Of a DNA stretch of 21,826 nucleotides, positions 1 through 7,807 are shown one piece after another. Within the stretch, counting starts at the first letter, position 1. Every line of letters begins with the position of its first letter. The notes beneath the pieces were generated by a model that ran no database searches, had not been told where the DNA came from, and saw nothing but the letters and a program-made list of their open reading frames with translations. Where the stretch lies: NCBI GenBank assembly GCA_036939355.1, contig JALLAP010000429.1, positions 1 to 21,826 on the forward strand. Reading direction: 5' to 3'. This DNA comes from Thalassiosira profunda. Taxonomy: Eukaryota > Bacillariophyta > Thalassiosirophyceae > Thalassiosirales > Thalassiosiraceae. The translations under genes and the position numbers were made by a program.

Positions 1-1824
1 CCACGTGTACGAATCGACCGCCGCCTACAAGTCCGACGCCGGGGGCGCCATCGGGTTGTATTCCAACGGATTGCGCGTGTTGAAGCATCTATCGCGGACG
101 CACCCGGAGGTGCCCTCGCTACTGGCCGACGTGCGGAGCGCGGGGTGCGATTATGTGTACAGGTGAGCAAAGAGTGATTGAGTGCGGTGGTTGGGGGGTT
201 GCTTGGACGATTTGCAATGCAGGCTTGGCTTGTGTGCTTGTGCACATCTTGTGTTTCTAACTCTCTCAGCTGCCTTCTCACTTGCAACAGACGCTGGATG
301 CGCCACGACGGGACGGAGGTGGCCGTGGCCCGCGAGGACGAGCTTTTGCCCGACGTGGACGTCGAAATGGAAGGTGCAGACGATGACAGCGTGGGCAGCG
401 CCGATATCAACGCCACGGGCAGTCCGAAGCAACAACCCATGGGAGACTCTATCTCGGCGCCGGACAAAGAGGGAGAGCGGGCCAATCGCCGTCCGCGGGG
501 AGGATCGCTGGGCAACATCAGGAACACTCTTACCGGAGGGCGGAACCTCGCGGAGATGATGCAAGCCCTTGCAGCCAAAGGAGAGAGGCCGTCGGGCGCG
601 TCGACGGACTCGCCGGAACGCACGCCGCCCCGCACTTCGAGGACGGTCGAAAAAGAACTGCTCAGCCTGGGCATACGGCGGTGGAAGTACCAGCAGGTCC
701 TGTACGAATCTTGCGTCAAGGCCGGCATTCAGGTTCATTTCGGCAAGCGGTTGCAGAAGGCGACGTCTGTCTCGGGCAGCGACGGAGGGGATGCCAAAAC
801 CCTCCTCCACTTCAAGGACGGATCGCAAATCACCGCCTCGCTTCTCATTGGCGCCGACGGGATCAACTCCAAGGTGCGGAACTACGTCACCGATCCAACA
901 TCCCAAAGCGATCCGTCCGCGGAGTACGTCCCGGCTTATACCGGCGTCACCTGCCTCATGGGCTGTGCCAACGTGCCCCGCGTCCGGGGCATCTGCTTCC
1001 CCTCCTCGGCCACCACCAAGTGCCACGCGTGCTACTATNTCCCCTCCTCGGCCACCACCAAGTGCCACGCGTGCTACTATCCCACCCGCGCGCCAAGGGA
1101 GGACACCGGTGATGATCCGGACGATTGCGAGCAGGTGTTCCAGATTTACTTTCAGAGCCCGGTGGAGCGGCCGGACACGTGGCGCACGCTGACGCCGGAA
1201 GAGGCAAGGGAAGAGTGCAAAGAACTGGCGGTGAAGCTGCGGAGCGACGGGTGGGACGAGCAGTTTCTAAAGCCGCTGGAGAGCCCGACGCTGACGGGGG
1301 TGTTGCGGGTGGGATTGCGAAGTCGCGAGGGGTTGGACTGCTGGCACGTCGGCGGAGACGACAGCGACGTGGCCGAGGAGAGCGTGGGACGGGCCGTGCT
1401 GTTAGGCGACGCGGCCCACCCGCCCGTTCCCTACATTGGACAGGGTGCGCAAATGGCCATGGAAGATGCGGGGACGCTGTCGATGCTGCTCGCTCACTAC
1501 TGCCCCATCACGCAACAAAGCGAATCGGCATCTCCGGACTTCTCGCAATACTCCAAAGCGATGGCAGTGTACGAATCGCTCCGCGTATCCCGAACCAAGA
1601 CCATCCTGGGCTCGTCGGTGCAGCTGGGCAAGACGCAGCAAAAGCGGGCCGAATCGAAATTGTACAACGCGTGGCGGGAGATGTCGATCAAGGCGCAGGT
1701 ATGGGCGTATGGGACGCTGCCGGTGATGCGACCGGGGGCCGCGTTCGATTATCGAGCGGCGGTGGAGGAGGCGCTGTCTGCCGAGGATGGGCGTTCGAAG
1801 GAGAAGGAGGAGGACGAGAAGTGA
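1..1824 (+). CDS. FAD-dependent monooxygenase (group A flavoprotein hydroxylase), 3' part, two exons
   Basis: The gene runs in from the left edge, so its N-terminal Rossmann GxGxxG motif is not visible. Exon 1 (codons from position 2 to 162) encodes the typical segment GGAIGLYSNGLRVLKHL. A GT-AG intron spans 163-290 and exon 2 is 291-1824, ending in TGA; the join reads YVYR-RWMRHDG. Two family hallmarks are seen: GADGINSKVR (the DG motif that contacts FAD and NAD(P)H) and LLGDAAHPPVPYIGQGAQ (the GD motif binding the FAD ribose). These place it among UbiH/salicylate-hydroxylase/zeaxanthin-epoxidase-like enzymes that insert one oxygen atom using NAD(P)H; the substrate cannot be told. A low-complexity acidic and Ser/Arg-rich stretch of roughly 90 residues follows the VAVARED segment and looks like a lineage-specific insertion. 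A second acceptor at 269 is also in frame. The N at 1039 sits in an artificial-looking duplication. Confidence 0.85.
998..1080. repeat. 41-bp exact direct repeat flanking a single N (assembly join)
   Basis: Positions 998-1038 and 1040-1080 are identical and are separated only by the N at 1039. This is what results when two contig ends that overlap are abutted across a nominal gap rather than merged. The extra 42 bases keep the frame and put a second PSSATTKCHACYY copy into the monooxygenase, which is probably not biological. Confidence 0.9.
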
Positions 1825-1997
1825 TGTGATTGTAGAGATTTGATGCACATACTGTTAAGCTCATTGGAGTGCCCAGGGCAACTCTGCCATTGCTCTTACT
1901 TTACAGATAGCACAACAAACCTAGCCAAGCAGTGGGCATTGCACTTAAGCTCACAATTGCACCCATCCCTATCGACCCACAACATTCCTCTCGATTC

Positions 1998-3265
1998 TTA
2001 CTGCTCGTTCGCACCCTCCTTCTCTGCTCGAATCTCCTTGCTACTCCCACTGTCTTTCTTGGTGGCCTGGCCAATGTCGACGGCCAACCCTGCCATCCTC
2101 TCCTTCAACGCTCCGGCATTGCCGATGGCGGTATCGTGCTCCAGCAGCAAGGAAGCCAAAGCCTCCTTCTGCGATGATAGGGCAGCATTCACGCGCTCCT
2201 GCTCCTCTACCAATGCTAGCACAGCTTCTTTGGCACTTGTCAGGGATGTCTCCAAGTGCCAAATGCTTCGTTCTTTTCCTCGTTCGAGGCCTCGGCTGCA
2301 GACAGTTTGTCTTCGACGTCCTTCAGCTCCCCCGCCAACTCAGCCTGCACGCTTTCCGCCTCCTCGATCAAATCCATGTTCTTCAATTGCACCTCGGCCA
2401 ATTCCTCCCGCAAACCATTCTCCATTTCGGCGGCCTTTGCCTGCTCATTCTTCACCGCCAGAGCCAAGTCCTCCGCGTGCTTCAGCGCCGTCGCCTTCTT
2501 TTCCTCCTGCAACCTGTCATTGCCCTCCTTCTCGCACTTCAGCTGTGATCTAAGCTCTTCCATTTGACTTTTGAGCTTGGACCGCTCCTCCTTCGTCTGT
2601 GTCTCCATCTTCTTCAACTTGTCCGCCTGGGCCTTCTCCAGCCTCTTCCTCTGTTCTTCGTGCTCCTTCGAAAGGCGGAGGGCGGTCATCTTGCTAATCG
2701 AAGCATAGAGGGTACCCCTGTCGAGCGCGGCCAGCGCCATGCACCTTCTTCGTCTCCATGTGCTTATTTGCAGCAGCAAGATGCAGTGGATAAAGCCCGG
2801 CGTTATTTTTCGCGTAGGCTCCCTCAGGATACATGCTCAACAGAGAGGTGAAGATGTCGTCGGAGACGGGCGCCGCCTGGCACGCCAGGTGAATTGGAAG
2901 ACTCCCAGCTTTGTCGGGCACCCGACACGCTCCCGGGAATGCCTCGACAAGGGCCGATGCAACCACATCATTGAGCGGAAACTTGTTGGCGGCTGCAAGG
3001 AGGCAGTGGAGAGGCAGCCGGTCGTGCAACCCCGCCTTGGTCTGCGCTGCAGAAACATTGGCCGCGCAAGGAGGGCCTTGATCACCTGAATCGGCGCCCC
3101 GTTCTCGCACGCAATGTGAAGGGGTGGCAGCCTCCCGCGAGTGGCGACGGCGGCCTTGACATCGGACGGATGGGCCCGGGCGCGGTCGATGACGGCGTTC
3201 CACTGCCGCTGCAGGCAGAGGGCGGCCAGGGCCTCGGACGGGGCAGGGGCGACGGAGGCGCTCAT
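1998..3265 (-). pseudogene. Ankyrin-repeat plus coiled-coil protein gene with three frame breaks
   Basis: Reading leftward from ATG at 3265, the sequence encodes an N-terminal helix (MSASVAPAPSEAL) and ankyrin repeats with the core LPLHIAC, LPLHCLL, LPIHLAC and YPLHLAA spaced about 35-37 residues. A long charged coiled coil follows (MTALRLSKEHEEQRKRLEKA onward, rich in E, K and A) and a second helical segment (ETSLTSAKEAVLALVEEQE) ends at TAA 1998-2000. These pieces are in different frames. The breaks lie near 3065 (inside the helix between two ankyrin cores), near 2745 (ankyrin to coil) and near 2240 (inside the coil). No GTGAG donor is near any of them, and repeat spacing stays normal across the first, which argues for indels rather than introns. 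Ankyrin/coiled-coil proteins of this style are scaffold-like and numerous in diatoms; no specific role can be given. It may be a decaying gene or carry sequencing errors. Confidence 0.6.
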
Positions 3266-3913
3266 CACTGTCTGGCGCAAAGGATACCGCGCGCGAGGTA
3301 TCCTGCCGCGATACACAAGATGTGAGCACTTGCTGTAGCCGCCGGCAGAGGACAAAGCGTGCTGCCGCGAGGCTTCTAGGTCTCCTCGCCCATCAGGGCT
3401 GCGCCTCCTTTGATGGCAAAGGAGAGGAGGAGGCGACAGGCCCATCAGTTGTCATTCTCGCCGCGCTCTCGGGCTCCTTTGGAGGCGAAATCAACAGAGC
3501 CTCCTCCTCGCGCCCTAAAAGTGATGGCTCACGTGGGAACTCCTATTAAACGGATACGGGGTGGCCGAATTTACCGAGAACTTTTGCAGCATATGAGGCA
3601 CGAGGAGAGCGGCGAGCGAGCTGCTCAGGCGCAGCCGGGCGGTGCAACAGTTGGATGCGCGGCTGTGGCCGGCCTCCGCGCGATCTTCGTCCCATCCTCC
3701 TTCTTCATGCTCGTGTCTGTCATTGGCGCCCTCAGTCTCTTTTGTGCTATCTTGGTCTTGCTCCTTGCGGCACGATTCGATCTATGAGCGTGCGGCAGCC
3801 CCACATAACAAAGATAGACAACAGCAGACAGCAGCAGTTTACAGCAGACCGCAGCGTTTACAACAGACACCATCAGACAACACCAGACAACACCGGCAAC
3901 ATTGAGCGTCGTG
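3266..3913. other. Divergent intergenic region between ankyrin gene and Arf-like gene
   Basis: This 648-bp stretch separates two genes transcribed away from each other and must hold both promoters. It includes an 8-bp-stem hairpin (CTCCTTTG at 3405-3412 with CAAAGGAG at 3417-3424) and an E-box-like CACGTG at about 3532. A plus-strand frame from ATG 3413 to TGA 3787 would give a 124-residue peptide ending in one hydrophobic segment (FMLVSVIGALSLFCAILVLL). I see no homology or codon signal that makes it convincing, so it is not annotated as a gene. Confidence 0.4.
3817..3895 (+). repeat. CAG/CAGACAACAC-rich low-complexity tract in the 5' leader
   Basis: The 100 bases before the Arf-like start are built from CAGCAG and CAGACA words and end with two perfect tandem copies of CAGACAACAC (3874-3883 and 3884-3893). 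It is probably the 5' UTR of the downstream gene. C/A-rich leaders are weakly structured; any regulatory role is a guess. Confidence 0.55.
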
Positions 3914-4657
3914 ATGAAAGGAATAATAGAGAAGGCGCGTGACTACTTTGCATCCCTGCGATTGAAGCGGTTGAAGATTTTGGTCGTCGGCCTCGACGGC
4001 TCTGGCAAGACAACGCTGCTCTACAAGCTCAATTCCATCAATAGATGCAAAAGAAAATGCGGCGCGGATGACGTCCAAACATTGTGTGTTCCGGTTCTCG
4101 CTCTGTATGAGACGTTAAACTTCGAAGGAAATTTGCTTGTATCGCACGATTCTGGTGGGCCCCGTCGCATCCCAATGAGCATGCTCGACAAAGGTTGGGA
4201 GGCATTCAAGGATCAAGAAAAACAAGAGTGGGAGATGTTCGTTTTAAGGGCAATGAGAGATGCTGGAGTTTACGACAACGTGGATGGTATCATCTTTGTC
4301 GTCGACTCATCAGACCCAACCACTCGTGCACCCTGGAATACGACAGATACGGAACATATCGATGTCGCTCGGGAGCGGCTGCACATTGCCATTGATCAGA
4401 CTGATAGCGGGAAGAGTCGCCATTGGAAGCAGGCTAGTGGGAGTAAGATCCCTCTCCTTGTCCTTTGCAACAAGCAGGATCTTCCCGATGCACGAGCGCC
4501 AGATGAGATCGCAAAAATGCTCGGACTGCCGGAAATGAAACGGAGGTGGCGTGCCATGGGATGCAGCTGTGTCACATGCGAGGGCATTCCCGATGGCATC
4601 GAGTGGCTGGTTGCAACCATTCGATACAAACCCCAGCTCAAAGGAGAAGAGGAATGA
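3914..4657 (+). CDS. Divergent Arf/Arl-family small GTPase-like protein
   Basis: A 247-residue single-exon product; the first ATG in frame is at 3914. Arf features in order: an N-terminal amphipathic-type helix followed by KILVVGLDGSGKTT (P-loop, residues about 21-34), GIIFVVDSSD (125-134), the base-recognition motif NKQDLPDA (186-193) and the family-typical C-terminal run LGLPEM...RW...CVTCEGIPDGIEWL (G5 and final helix). Known Arf proteins are about 180 residues; here about 65 extra residues lie around switch I/II and before NKQD. The switch II motif WDxGGQ, whose Gln positions the hydrolytic water, is replaced by HDSGGP (78-83), and the switch I threonine context is not recognisable. Residue 2 is Lys, so the usual N-myristoylation glycine is missing. 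Inference: it may bind nucleotide but is unlikely to hydrolyse GTP like a normal Arf or to be membrane-anchored in the usual way. It is convergent with the bisphosphatase gene, 88 bp away. Confidence 0.8.
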   Translation: MKGIIEKARDYFASLRLKRLKILVVGLDGSGKTTLLYKLNSINRCKRKCGADDVQTLCVPVLALYETLNFEGNLLVSHDSGGPRRIPMSMLDKGWEAFKDQEKQEWEMFVLRAMRDAGVYDNVDGIIFVVDSSDPTTRAPWNTTDTEHIDVARERLHIAIDQTDSGKSRHWKQASGSKIPLLVLCNKQDLPDARAPDEIAKMLGLPEMKRRWRAMGCSCVTCEGIPDGIEWLVATIRYKPQLKGEEE

Positions 4658-4745
4658 TCTAGAGATACATTCACATCACAACAGGTTTTCTCCATAGATT
4701 GCTTCTCCGTCGGCGTACACTGTTCTAGAGGAGCAGCGCCACACA

Positions 4746-6348
4746 TCAATCAGCCAACTCGTCCACAATCCGCTTCTCCCCCTCCTCTCCGCCCAGGTAG
4801 GCCATTAACTCATCCATGTCCTCTGGACTGCCCATGAAGCACGGACTGCGCTCGTGCACGTACTCCGGCTGGACGCTCAGCAAATCGACGTTGCCGTTGC
4901 TCGCCTTCCCTCCGGCGTGCTCCAGAATGTACGCCATCGGTGCCGATTTGTACACCAGTTGCAGATTGCCTTTGGGGTGTACCTCGTTGTCCGGCGGGCA
5001 GCAGAAGATGCCACCGTACATCAAAGTGCGATGCACGTCGCCCACCATGCTGCCGATGTACCGCTGCGTGTACCGTTGTTGCGTCATCCCCTTGCCGGTC
5101 TTGAGCGTTTTGAGATACCCCTTGAACCGCTCGTCCCACCCCTCGGAATACGCCTCGTTGCAGCTGTAGATGTTGCCCCGCTCTGGGATGCGCATGTTGG
5201 GATGCGTCAGCACGAACTCCCCAATCGATTGATCCAAAGTGAAGCCGTGGGTGCCCCCGCCGATCGTGAAAACCAAAATGGTGGTGGAGGAGTAGAGGCA
5301 GTAACCCGCCGCGAGGAGCCGGTTTCCGGGCTGGAGGACCGCGCGGGAGAGGGACGCAGCGTCTCGGAGGTCGGGAGATTCGCCCCCCTTGAAGCCGGCG
5401 TCGGCATCGTACACTCCGAACTAGAATGAAGGAAGCGATTTGCAATGTTGTGCATGAGATGTGCATTCTCTCAAAACAGCAACCATTCAATCAACAAAAG
5501 ACCGCGAGAAAGCAACTCACCACAGTCCCCGTGCAAATGGCCGCATCGGCATTCCCGCTCCCATCCAGTGGATCAAAGCACGCCGCCAACCGCCGCGTCT
5601 TGCCCCACCGCGCCTCCTCAGGACTCCGCACCTTCATCCTTCGTCCCTCTTTCCCGTACTGGTCCAGAGCGTATGCAATTGTCACGCCGGGTTGGTGGGC
5701 CGCTGGTCCCTCCTCGTTCTCCCCCGTCGTTCGCGGGGCTTCCACCACCCGCAATCGCCCCGTGAAGCGAAGGGCGTTTTGCAAAACGTTCTTGGAGATT
5801 TGATCCAGGCGCTTCATCGAATTGTCCCTCAAATCTCCCTCGCCTCGTCGAAGCGAGGCAGCAGTGGACGACAATTTGGCGGTGGTGCTCGAATGAATGA
5901 GATTGCTGATGGTCTTGCACGCCATTTGGATGGAGAGGTGCAAGCTCTCCATGTCGCGCAGCTCGGGATAATCGCGGACCTTGGCGGAGAGCCATCGCGT
6001 GAGCGTCACCTTCGCCCCGGGAGGGACAGAAGTGACATCTGCATTGCTGCCATACTTTTGGGCGGCCGCTTCCAGTTGCTCGGAGGTGCTGGTTTCGGGG
6101 AGGGTGGATCCCGGAGATGCAGCGCTGTAATAAGTCTCGTCGACCGAGGCGGTTGATGGGAGGGACGTTGCAATTTTGGAGGAGGTGATGGGCGTGATGG
6201 GATGCACCGACCTGCTTGTGGCGGCCGCGGGCTGTGATGGCGACCACGCCGCCACCCTCGCGACGGATACCGCCGCCACGAGGGCGACTGCCGGCAGGAG
6301 GGCGAGGCGGCGGCTCGGACGGCGGCTTGCAGCGATGCGGGCCTTCAT
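4746..6348 (-). CDS. FBP: Fructose-1,6-bisphosphatase, plastid-targeted, two exons
   Basis: The coding sequence is complement(4746-5420, 5521-6348) with a 100-nt GT-AG intron (5421-5520), giving 500 residues. The enzyme family removes the 1-phosphate of fructose 1,6-bisphosphate in the Calvin cycle and gluconeogenesis. Seen motifs: TLTRWL, the metal-site region GEGDLRDNSMKRLD, FDPLDGSGN (258-266), GTVFGVY across the splice, ERGNIYSCNE, MYGGIFCCPPDN, and SAPMAYILEHAGGKAS with the metal-ligand Glu (443). The N-terminus has a basic start, a hydrophobic core (LALLPAVALVAAVSVA) and the cleavage context RVAA-W35, matching a bipartite plastid presequence. It is about 90 residues longer than usual plastid FBPases. 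Between the N-terminal half and DPLDGS it has an unusual segment (about 205-255) instead of the standard EED...SGNY region, and no cysteine cluster like the thioredoxin-regulated loop of plant FBPase. It is a divergent isoform; SBPase is less likely because of DPLDGSGN. Confidence 0.9.
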
Positions 6349-6395
6349 CTCCGTCAGAGTTTGAAGGTGAAGTTGTGCGGTTGCGTTGGAGGGAG

Positions 6396-6410
6396 CTACC
6401 TAGTAGGTAG
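6396..6410. promoter_or_regulatory. 15-nt palindrome CTACCTA-G-TAGGTAG upstream of the FBPase start
   Basis: A perfect 7-bp inverted repeat around one base lies 48 bp upstream of the FBPase ATG, in the region between that gene and the stop of the arsenate-reductase-like gene. TAGGTA words recur in the HAT/TPR-lumen protein divergent promoter (about 12278 and 12291). It could be a dimeric factor site; no experimental support can be seen. Confidence 0.3.
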
Positions 6411-6583
6411 GCACTATCGTACGACGTAAACGGTACCTCTTGTGAGGACCGCTTTCAGCTCTTCACTCTCTTCCTCTTTCTCTGCCTGGGTCTCGACATT
6501 ACATCATTGCATTACGAATCTATGGCTATACAAACTTACTGTACATTGAACCAGTGTGCATGCATTGCGATGCATTTACAAAG

Positions 6584-7426
6584 CTACTGCATCGACACCG
6601 TTCCGTCGTCAACATCGTAGCTTCTTCCCCAGGAATCACCATCATCGGCCAACAACGCACATCTCTTCAGTTCATTCAAGAAATCCGACACCTTCCCCCG
6701 TATCTCCCGGCTGACACGCACGTACGCCTCATCTCCCTCCGCCCCCCGTGCCGCCGCGGACGGCGGATCGACGTCCCACTCCAGGGTGGCCTTGCTCATG
6801 CCCGCCAGCGTGCACTTCATGGAGTCTGGACAGGAGCAGAGAACGACGAGGCGGTCGACCACTTTCTTCTCATCATCGCCCGATATTGGGTCGGACTCTT
6901 CTCGAGCAACACCGGCGAATGCCATTCCCATCTCCCTCGATGCCGCTTCCAACATGGTGCACACGCCAGCGAAAGTCAGAAGTGAAATCCAGCTATCGTT
7001 TCTCCAGAGACTCTTCTGGTGCTCAATGAGCAGCGGCATAACATCACCGATTTTCTTTGCAAAGTAATTCTGAGATATGTCCACCCCATCCCGGGCCATC
7101 GCCTCGATGGCCTTTTGCTTCGGCCTCTGGCGAGATGTTGATGTTGTAGATGAACAAGTCTCCTCTCCGTCGCATGTGATGCACCCCCTTTGCAATTGCC
7201 GCGCCTCCGTCACAGATGATTCGTCCAGGGCCACGGATACCACCAGCAGTCCGTCGAGGAAGGCGCGGAGCCGCCGCACATCACCTCGATGGAGGGGTCC
7301 CCGTTTCTCGAGCTCGGCGCGCTCCTTTGCAATCCACTCCCGGGACCACCCCTCGGCGATCTGGGAGCGGCAGCTGTTGCTCTTGCAGGCGAAGACGACC
7401 GTCGTCGGCATGCTGCCTCCGGCCAT
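6584..7426 (-). CDS. Arsenate reductase-like / low-molecular-weight protein-tyrosine-phosphatase fold protein
   Basis: Starting at ATG 7426 (an alternative ATG is at 7411) the product has 280 residues. The N-terminus holds the P-loop CKSNSCRSQIAEGW (C14-X5-R20-S), nearly identical in pattern to the CTGNSCRSQMAEG motif of thioredoxin-coupled ArsC. Later come AIEAMARDGVDIS (105-118), the strand DRLVVLCSCPDSMKC (191-205) with cysteines at 197, 199 and 205 that match the two resolving cysteines of ArsC, and the C-terminal EWDVDPPSAAARG...YVRVSREIRGKVSDFL, matching the ArsC ending. Family role: reduce arsenate to arsenite by a disulfide cascade, or dephosphorylate tyrosine. The protein is twice the usual 130-140 residues, owing to insertions at about residues 40-100 (with CITCDGEETC) and 120-190. 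No plastid presequence is evident. It is divergent from the LRR gene. Confidence 0.8.
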   Translation of the reverse strand: MAGGSMPTTVVFACKSNSCRSQIAEGWSREWIAKERAELEKRGPLHRGDVRRLRAFLDGLLVVSVALDESSVTEARQLQRGCITCDGEETCSSTTSTSRQRPKQKAIEAMARDGVDISQNYFAKKIGDVMPLLIEHQKSLWRNDSWISLLTFAGVCTMLEAASREMGMAFAGVAREESDPISGDDEKKVVDRLVVLCSCPDSMKCTLAGMSKATLEWDVDPPSAAARGAEGDEAYVRVSREIRGKVSDFLNELKRCALLADDGDSWGRSYDVDDGTVSMQ

Positions 7427-7553
7427 TCGTCCGCCGCCTTCGACGGCTCGGAGGTCGAGGCGACTTCTGGGGACTGTCGTAAGCAAGTTCCCTCCAAATC
7501 AAATCCTACGATACCTATTCCTTCGTGAATCATAGGAGTAGAGGAGGCAGGCC

Positions 7554-7570
7554 GGGGGGGCGGGGGGGGG
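7554..7570 (+). repeat. G-run pair (7 G, C, 9 G)
   Basis: Seven Gs (7554-7560), one C and nine Gs (7562-7570). Such a tract could form quadruplex structures and is also a frequent site of length errors in sequencing. Confidence 0.8.
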
Positions 7571-7715
7571 TCGCGCCGAGCCGCGAACCCGCCTGCAACG
7601 CCCACCACACCACGCCATCACCCCGCTGGCATCGAGCTCTCGGCGGACGACGGGCGTGAAGGCTGCTCGTATGAGCTCTAATAACGTAATTGGTGAGGAG
7701 TCTCTTTTCTCTTGG

Positions 7716-7736
7716 ACGGCTGAAATTTTCAGCCGT
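7716..7736. promoter_or_regulatory. 21-bp palindrome upstream of the LRR gene
   Basis: ACGGCTGAAA, one T, then TTTCAGCCGT: a perfect 10-bp inverted repeat with a one-base centre, ending 71 bp before the LRR gene ATG and 290 bp from the ArsC-like ATG. A gapless symmetrical site this long is more like a dimeric transcription factor site than a hairpin. No known motif is recognised. Confidence 0.4.
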
Positions 7737-7807
7737 ACATCATGCACTGACTGCAACATCACTACCCCCCTACCATCACACCCTTCTTCTACATTCTAAT
7801 AGATACC

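Larger units (their letters stand above)
7427..7807. other. Divergent promoter region of ArsC-like and LRR genes
   Basis: 381 bp with no convincing gene. It holds two G runs near 7554-7570 and a 21-bp palindrome at 7716-7736, both listed separately. Reading frames overlapping it on the minus strand are proline/arginine-rich and look random. Confidence 0.4.

Noticed and set aside
3404..3425. Hairpin CTCCTTTG-ATGG-CAAAGGAG
   Set aside because: An eight-base stem in a purine/pyrimidine-biased stretch is expected by chance; not a terminator in a nuclear genome.
3413..3787. 124-residue plus-strand frame with one hydrophobic segment
   Set aside because: Low-complexity, no homology, sits in a divergent promoter region; kept only as a note in the intergenic entry.
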